64,000 nt of DNA from Paraspadella gotoi (Eukaryota; Chaetognatha), in assembly GCA_051294375.1 (NCBI GenBank), contig CM119265.1, positions 23,838,669-23,902,668 on the forward strand. Direction: 5' to 3'. Made by a program: the position numbers and the translations under genes. Under the pieces are notes generated by a model. The model was given only the letters and a program-made list of their open reading frames with translations. It was not told where the DNA came from and made no database searches. The stretch's first letter is position 1, and every line of letters begins with the position of its first letter. Below are positions 60,529-64,000 of this stretch, piece by piece.

Positions 60529-63500
60529 ATGCCCGATTGGAACTTTCTGGGCGGCTTGGGCGACAAACGCCTGGAGGACGATGACGCCGACAAAATCGTC
60601 GACGAATTACGCGATGCCGATCCTGCCGCCATTCCGGACGGTCGACTCCGCCTGGTTGTGCGCCTGACCCACGCGGCCATGCTGATCAAGTCGGAGCAAG
60701 CCGATGTCGCCATGGAGGAATTGGAGAACATGGCGCAGAGCGACGGGAGGGGCGGGGCTCGACGCGAGCGGGAACTGGAATCGCGCGTCAGGGAGTTGGA
60801 GGAAGAATTGGCGCGGGAGAGTCGCGACGGGCGCCGATCGCGGGCCGGTGGCGGAGCCAGGGATCTGCAGAAGCGGTGCGCCATGTTGGAAGAAGATTTA
60901 AAAGATTTGGAGAAGGAATTGAACGAGGAGAAGCGTCGATCGGCGGAAATGGAGGATAAGAGCGTCGAGGCAGAGAAAAAGGCCAAGTCTTTCAAGAGAG
61001 AATGCGAATCGTTGCAGGCGGACATGAAGGAATTGCTCCACCAGGTGGAATCCACACAGGAAACCATCGACAAAAAGAGCAACGAGGATTCGGAATTCAG
61101 AACCAAAATGACGGAGAAGAATAGACAGCTGTTGGAAGCGTTGGACGAAAACAAAAACCTCTCCGACGCCAATAGGGATTTGCGCGAAGAGTTGGAAGCT
61201 TTGAGGAAGCAGTTGAAGGAGGCGACGGAGCAGATGGATCAGATGGCGGATCAATATTTGGTGATTTCGAAACAGGTGGAGAAGAACGAGGAAAGATCGA
61301 AGGCGATGCAGAAGAAAAACGAAAAATTAGAGACGGAGTTGGAGGAAGTGAATCGTCAGTTGGAGGCGAAATCCAACGTGGATGAGCAGATCATGATGGC
61401 CGTGGAAGACAAGATCGGCGAATGGCGGGATCTTCTAAGGCAAAAGGACGAGGAAGTCGACAGACTCAAGTCCCGCATCCAAGAATTGCAGAGCACTTCG
61501 CTCGTGCGGATGGATGAGTCTCAGAGCATGGCCGCCATGTCCAAGGCGATCTCGGATCGGGACGCGGAAATCCAAGATTTGAAGAATCAGTTGCAACGGG
61601 CGATGGAGGACATGAACTCCTCCACTTTGATGATCGAGGACGTGAAGAAGGGAAATTTGGGAAGTCAAAAGTTGCTGCAGAGACAAATATCGCGAGTGAA
61701 GGAGTTGGAGAAAAAGTTGGAGGAAAATAGGGGAGAGTTTGAGAGATTGAAAACTCGTTTGGCGGAAGCGGAGAAGGACGCGATGTCCAAAGATCGAGAT
61801 TTGAATGACGTCACTATGCGACTGAAAAAGTTTGAGTTGGGTCAATACGGATTGCCGGACGCCATCAAGGAAATAAAAGATTGTAAAAGGAAGTTGAATC
61901 AGCAAGAAGAGATTATAGAAGAGATGGCGAAGGACGCCAACCGTTGCGAGTTAGTAGTTTCGGAACTGGCGGAAGAAAACGAGAGCATGAGAGAAAAACT
62001 CGGTTTACAAATGGACAAACCGCTTGATCTGACTTCATTTAAGATGAAGAAAATCAGACAAAATCAGGAAGATAAAGCGGTCAATGCGATTTTAAAGTCT
62101 GAAATCGAAAGATTGGAAGAGGAAAGGTTGGATCTAAAAAATCAAATTCGTAGATTAGCGCAAAGTGTTGGAGGAAAGGCGGCAGCTTTGGGACTTGATT
62201 CGAACGATTTACTGCTCTTGGATAAATACGCTGAAGAATTAAAGACTAAAAAATCGAATAGTGGCCTCGATTACCAGTCAAAGACTCATGATGTCAAAGC
62301 TGGAATAAGTAAAGAATTAGAACTACTTAAGAAACAAAATGACAAATTTACACAAGACAAAAAGCTATATGACTTAAAGTTTGAAGAGTTACAAAAGGAA
62401 AGAACAGATATTTTGAAGAAATATGAAGATGTTCAGGAAGCAAACAGAAAGCTACTGAAACAGTTATCAGCGTCAGCTTCTGAGACAAAAACAGAAGCTT
62501 CTCAACAAATTGGAAGTAAAAACATTAATTACAAAACAGAATGGGAACAAGCTGAAAGACAAGTTTCGGAACTGCATAGGCAATTAAAAGAATTGAGGTT
62601 AGAGCTAACCGTATCAGAAAAAGAAAGGAATTTATTAGAAAACAAAATAGAAAAATTAACTTCAGATTTGAAAGTAAATAAAAGTGAACGGGATTCGGGT
62701 AAGACTTTGCCCGTCATTCAATCTTCAAGTAGTTCGGAAATTATTCATCTGTTAAATGAAAAGTTATTAAACGCTCTCAATGAAATCAATGTAAAGAATG
62801 AGGCAATTGAACGACTAGAAGCTCAGTTGAACCCTTTAAAACATCGGTACAATGTTTGTCGTCAAAAATTAGTCGTTATGTCAAAACAGTGCTTGGAAAA
62901 AATCGATAGTCAACGATCTCAAGAAGATTTTTTGAAAAATGAACCTGAGAAAGAAACAGAGGGTGTTAAAATAATCGAGTATGAAAGGCTGCTTGATACT
63001 CTAGACAAAGATGACGATGAGATTAAAAGACGATTGGCAGATCTTTCAAGAAAAGTTACTCTTTTAAGAGTGAATGAGAAGATTTTGACAAGAAAATTTA
63101 CTCTCGTCCAAGAATCTGAAGAGGTGTGTCAACGTACATTACAAAGCTATCATAGTGAGCTTTCAGAATTGAAAAAAAGTTTTTCCGAAAAATTCTGTAG
63201 CATCTCGAAACATAAGGAATTGGGTGACATTAGAATTTCTGCTTTGCAAAGAGCTTTAGCTGAAAGCATTCCTGCAGGAGAAATAGAAAAGCTGCAAAAA
63301 GATTATTATAGTCTTGCTGAAAAGTATAGAGAAGCGATGGAAAATGAGAAGACACTAATGGAAAAAAACATTACAAATCAAAACCTAATTGATAACAATA
63401 AAATCTTAAGCGACAGTCTTGTACATTTGAAAAAAGAACTTGAATTAGAAAAATGTAAAAGACTGAAGTTAGAGGAATATTTGGGAGAACAGGGTGTAAA

Positions 63501-64000
63501 AGTCAGTGGAGAACTTGCATTAAACGTGGAGAAGTTCAATGAAAAGTCAGTAAATTATGCTGATCGTACTTTTGAATGTCAAAAACAATATTTACGATCA
63601 GTTGAAGAGAGAAATGTAGAATTGGAGATAAATTATGCAAACATTAGTAAACTGAATGTTGAACTTAGAAATACAGAGTCCAGTTTAAGAGAAGAATTAT
63701 TGCATTCTATTTCTAAAAAAGAAAAGGAAAAGTTATTAAAAGAAAAAGAAGTTTCTGATAAATTGATTTCTGATTTAAGAAATGAACTCTCTTGCTTAAA
63801 AGAAACTTCCGATATTGCTTTTTCTCAGCTTGAACACTTAAAACATTGGCAGTCTAAAGATGATACGACTTTGTTAAAGAATAATTTACTGGACTTACAG
63901 TCTTTAAGTGAAGATAATATGGTAGTTGGAAAGCTTCAGAATTATATAGCTTTGTTACAGTCAAACGAAGCTATTGCAGTGGAAAAGCTAAAAGATTCTG
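60529..64000 (+). CDS. CEP290: Centrosomal protein CEP290, N-terminal half, uninterrupted open frame to the window edge
   Basis: The long coiled-coil protein of the ciliary transition zone that links microtubules to the membrane and gates cilium entry. The frame is open for 1,157 codons without an intron and continues past the window; human CEP290 has 2,479 residues. Coiled-coil heptads run almost throughout. Diagnostic matches are the blocks YGLPDAIKEIKDCKRKLN, LAEENESMREKLGLQ, PLDLTSFKMKK and EIERLEEERLDLKNQIR, plus DDEIKRRLADLSRKVTLLRV further on. The start MPDWNFLGG is the first good ATG. The first 1.3 kb is GC-rich like neighbouring exons, but from about 62,000 the frame turns AT-rich with no break. 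A one-exon gene is unusual next to TTC12 and IQCG, which have introns every 100 to 300 bp. Confidence 0.95.
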   Translation, partial: MPDWNFLGGLGDKRLEDDDADKIVDELRDADPAAIPDGRLRLVVRLTHAAMLIKSEQADVAMEELENMAQSDGRGGARRERELESRVRELEEELARESRDGRRSRAGGGARDLQKRCAMLEEDLKDLEKELNEEKRRSAEMEDKSVEAEKKAKSFKRECESLQADMKELLHQVESTQETIDKKSNEDSEFRTKMTEKNRQLLEALDENKNLSDANRDLREELEALRKQLKEATEQMDQMADQYLVISKQVEKNEERSKAMQKKNEKLETELEEVNRQLEAKSNVDEQIMMAVEDKIGEWRDLLRQKDEEVDRLKSRIQELQSTSLVRMDESQSMAAMSKAISDRDAEIQDLKNQLQRAMEDMNSSTLMIEDVKKGNLGSQKLLQRQISRVKELEKKLEENRGEFERLKTRLAEAEKDAMSKDRDLNDVTMRLKKFELGQYGLPDAIKEIKDCKRKLNQQEEIIEEMAKDANRCELVVSELAEENESMREKLGLQMDKPLDLTSFKMKKIRQNQEDKAVNAILKSEIERLEEERLDLKNQIRRLAQSVGGKAAALGLDSNDLLLLDKYAEELKTKKSNSGLDYQSKTHDVKAGISKELELLKKQNDKFTQDKKLYDLKFEELQKERTDILKKYEDVQEANRKLLKQLSASASETKTEASQQIGSKNINYKTEWEQAERQVSELHRQLKELRLELTVSEKERNLLENKIEKLTSDLKVNKSERDSGKTLPVIQSSSSSEIIHLLNEKLLNALNEINVKNEAIERLEAQLNPLKHRYNVCRQKLVVMSKQCLEKIDSQRSQEDFLKNEPEKETEGVKIIEYERLLDTLDKDDDEIKRRLADLSRKVTLLRVNEKILTRKFTLVQESEEVCQRTLQSYHSELSELKKSFSEKFCSISKHKELGDIRISALQRALAESIPAGEIEKLQKDYYSLAEKYREAMENEKTLMEKNITNQNLIDNNKILSDSLVHLKKELELEKCKRLKLEEYLGEQGVKVSGELALNVEKFNEKSVNYADRTFECQKQYLRSVEERNVELEINYANISKLNVELRNTESSLREELLHSISKKEKEKLLKEKEVSDKLISDLRNELSCLKETSDIAFSQLEHLKHWQSKDDTTLLKNNLLDLQSLSEDNMVVGKLQNYIALLQSNEAIAVEKLKDS

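Noticed and set aside
60489-61905. Minus-strand frames of 118 to 227 codons.
   Set aside because: Antisense to the unbroken CEP290 frame, which has clear homology.
1-64000. CRISPR arrays, prophage or bacterial operons.
   Set aside because: Spliced animal genes throughout; the direct repeats seen are microsatellites, a minisatellite and the assembly-scale duplication.

Overview
The window is nuclear DNA from an animal, most likely an invertebrate; I cannot place it more precisely. The evidence is spliceosomal genes with short AT-rich introns and GC-rich exons, a set of motile-cilium genes, a CYP2-like P450, TTAGGG-type interstitial repeats, a tRNA-derived SINE and foldback elements. Gene models were spliced by hand: exon ends follow splice consensus, reading phase and remembered family alignments. 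No database search was run.

Layout. Bases 1-127 are the 3' end of a plus-strand gene. From 1,866 to 13,040 five housekeeping genes lie head-to-tail on the minus strand. In transcription order they are a homocysteine S-methyltransferase, the U-box E4 ligase UBE4A, the rRNA methyltransferase EMG1, COP9 signalosome subunit 6, and S-adenosylmethionine synthetase. Three of the four gaps are only 72 to 126 bp, so the block looks operon-like. An AT-rich, element-bearing gap follows. Next come two plus-strand genes I cannot name: an intronless, probably myristoylated, degenerate Rab-like GTPase (14,948-16,456) and a three-exon Lys/Glu-rich protein with a possible EF-hand-like C-terminus (17,402-20,574). 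A choline/ethanolamine phosphotransferase occupies 22,949-27,021 on the minus strand; its introns hold nested inverted-repeat elements.

From 28,352 to the window end, four plus-strand ciliary genes follow each other: TTC6, IQCG (DRC9), TTC12 and the first 1,157 codons of CEP290. A P450 gene lies antisense inside a TTC6 intron. CEP290 acts at the transition zone, DRC9 in the nexin-dynein regulatory complex, and TTC12 in cytoplasmic dynein-arm assembly. The block is therefore functionally coherent.

Major caveat: about 9 kb of TTC6 (33,118-41,665) is repeated at 41,690-50,691. The second copy is very noisy at its start and almost identical to the first at its end, and 25 Ns follow shortly after it. 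The two copies carry complementary single-base errors. I read this as an assembly artefact (unpolished long-read gap fill), although a real recent duplication is not excluded. The TTC6 model given here is collapsed across the repeat.
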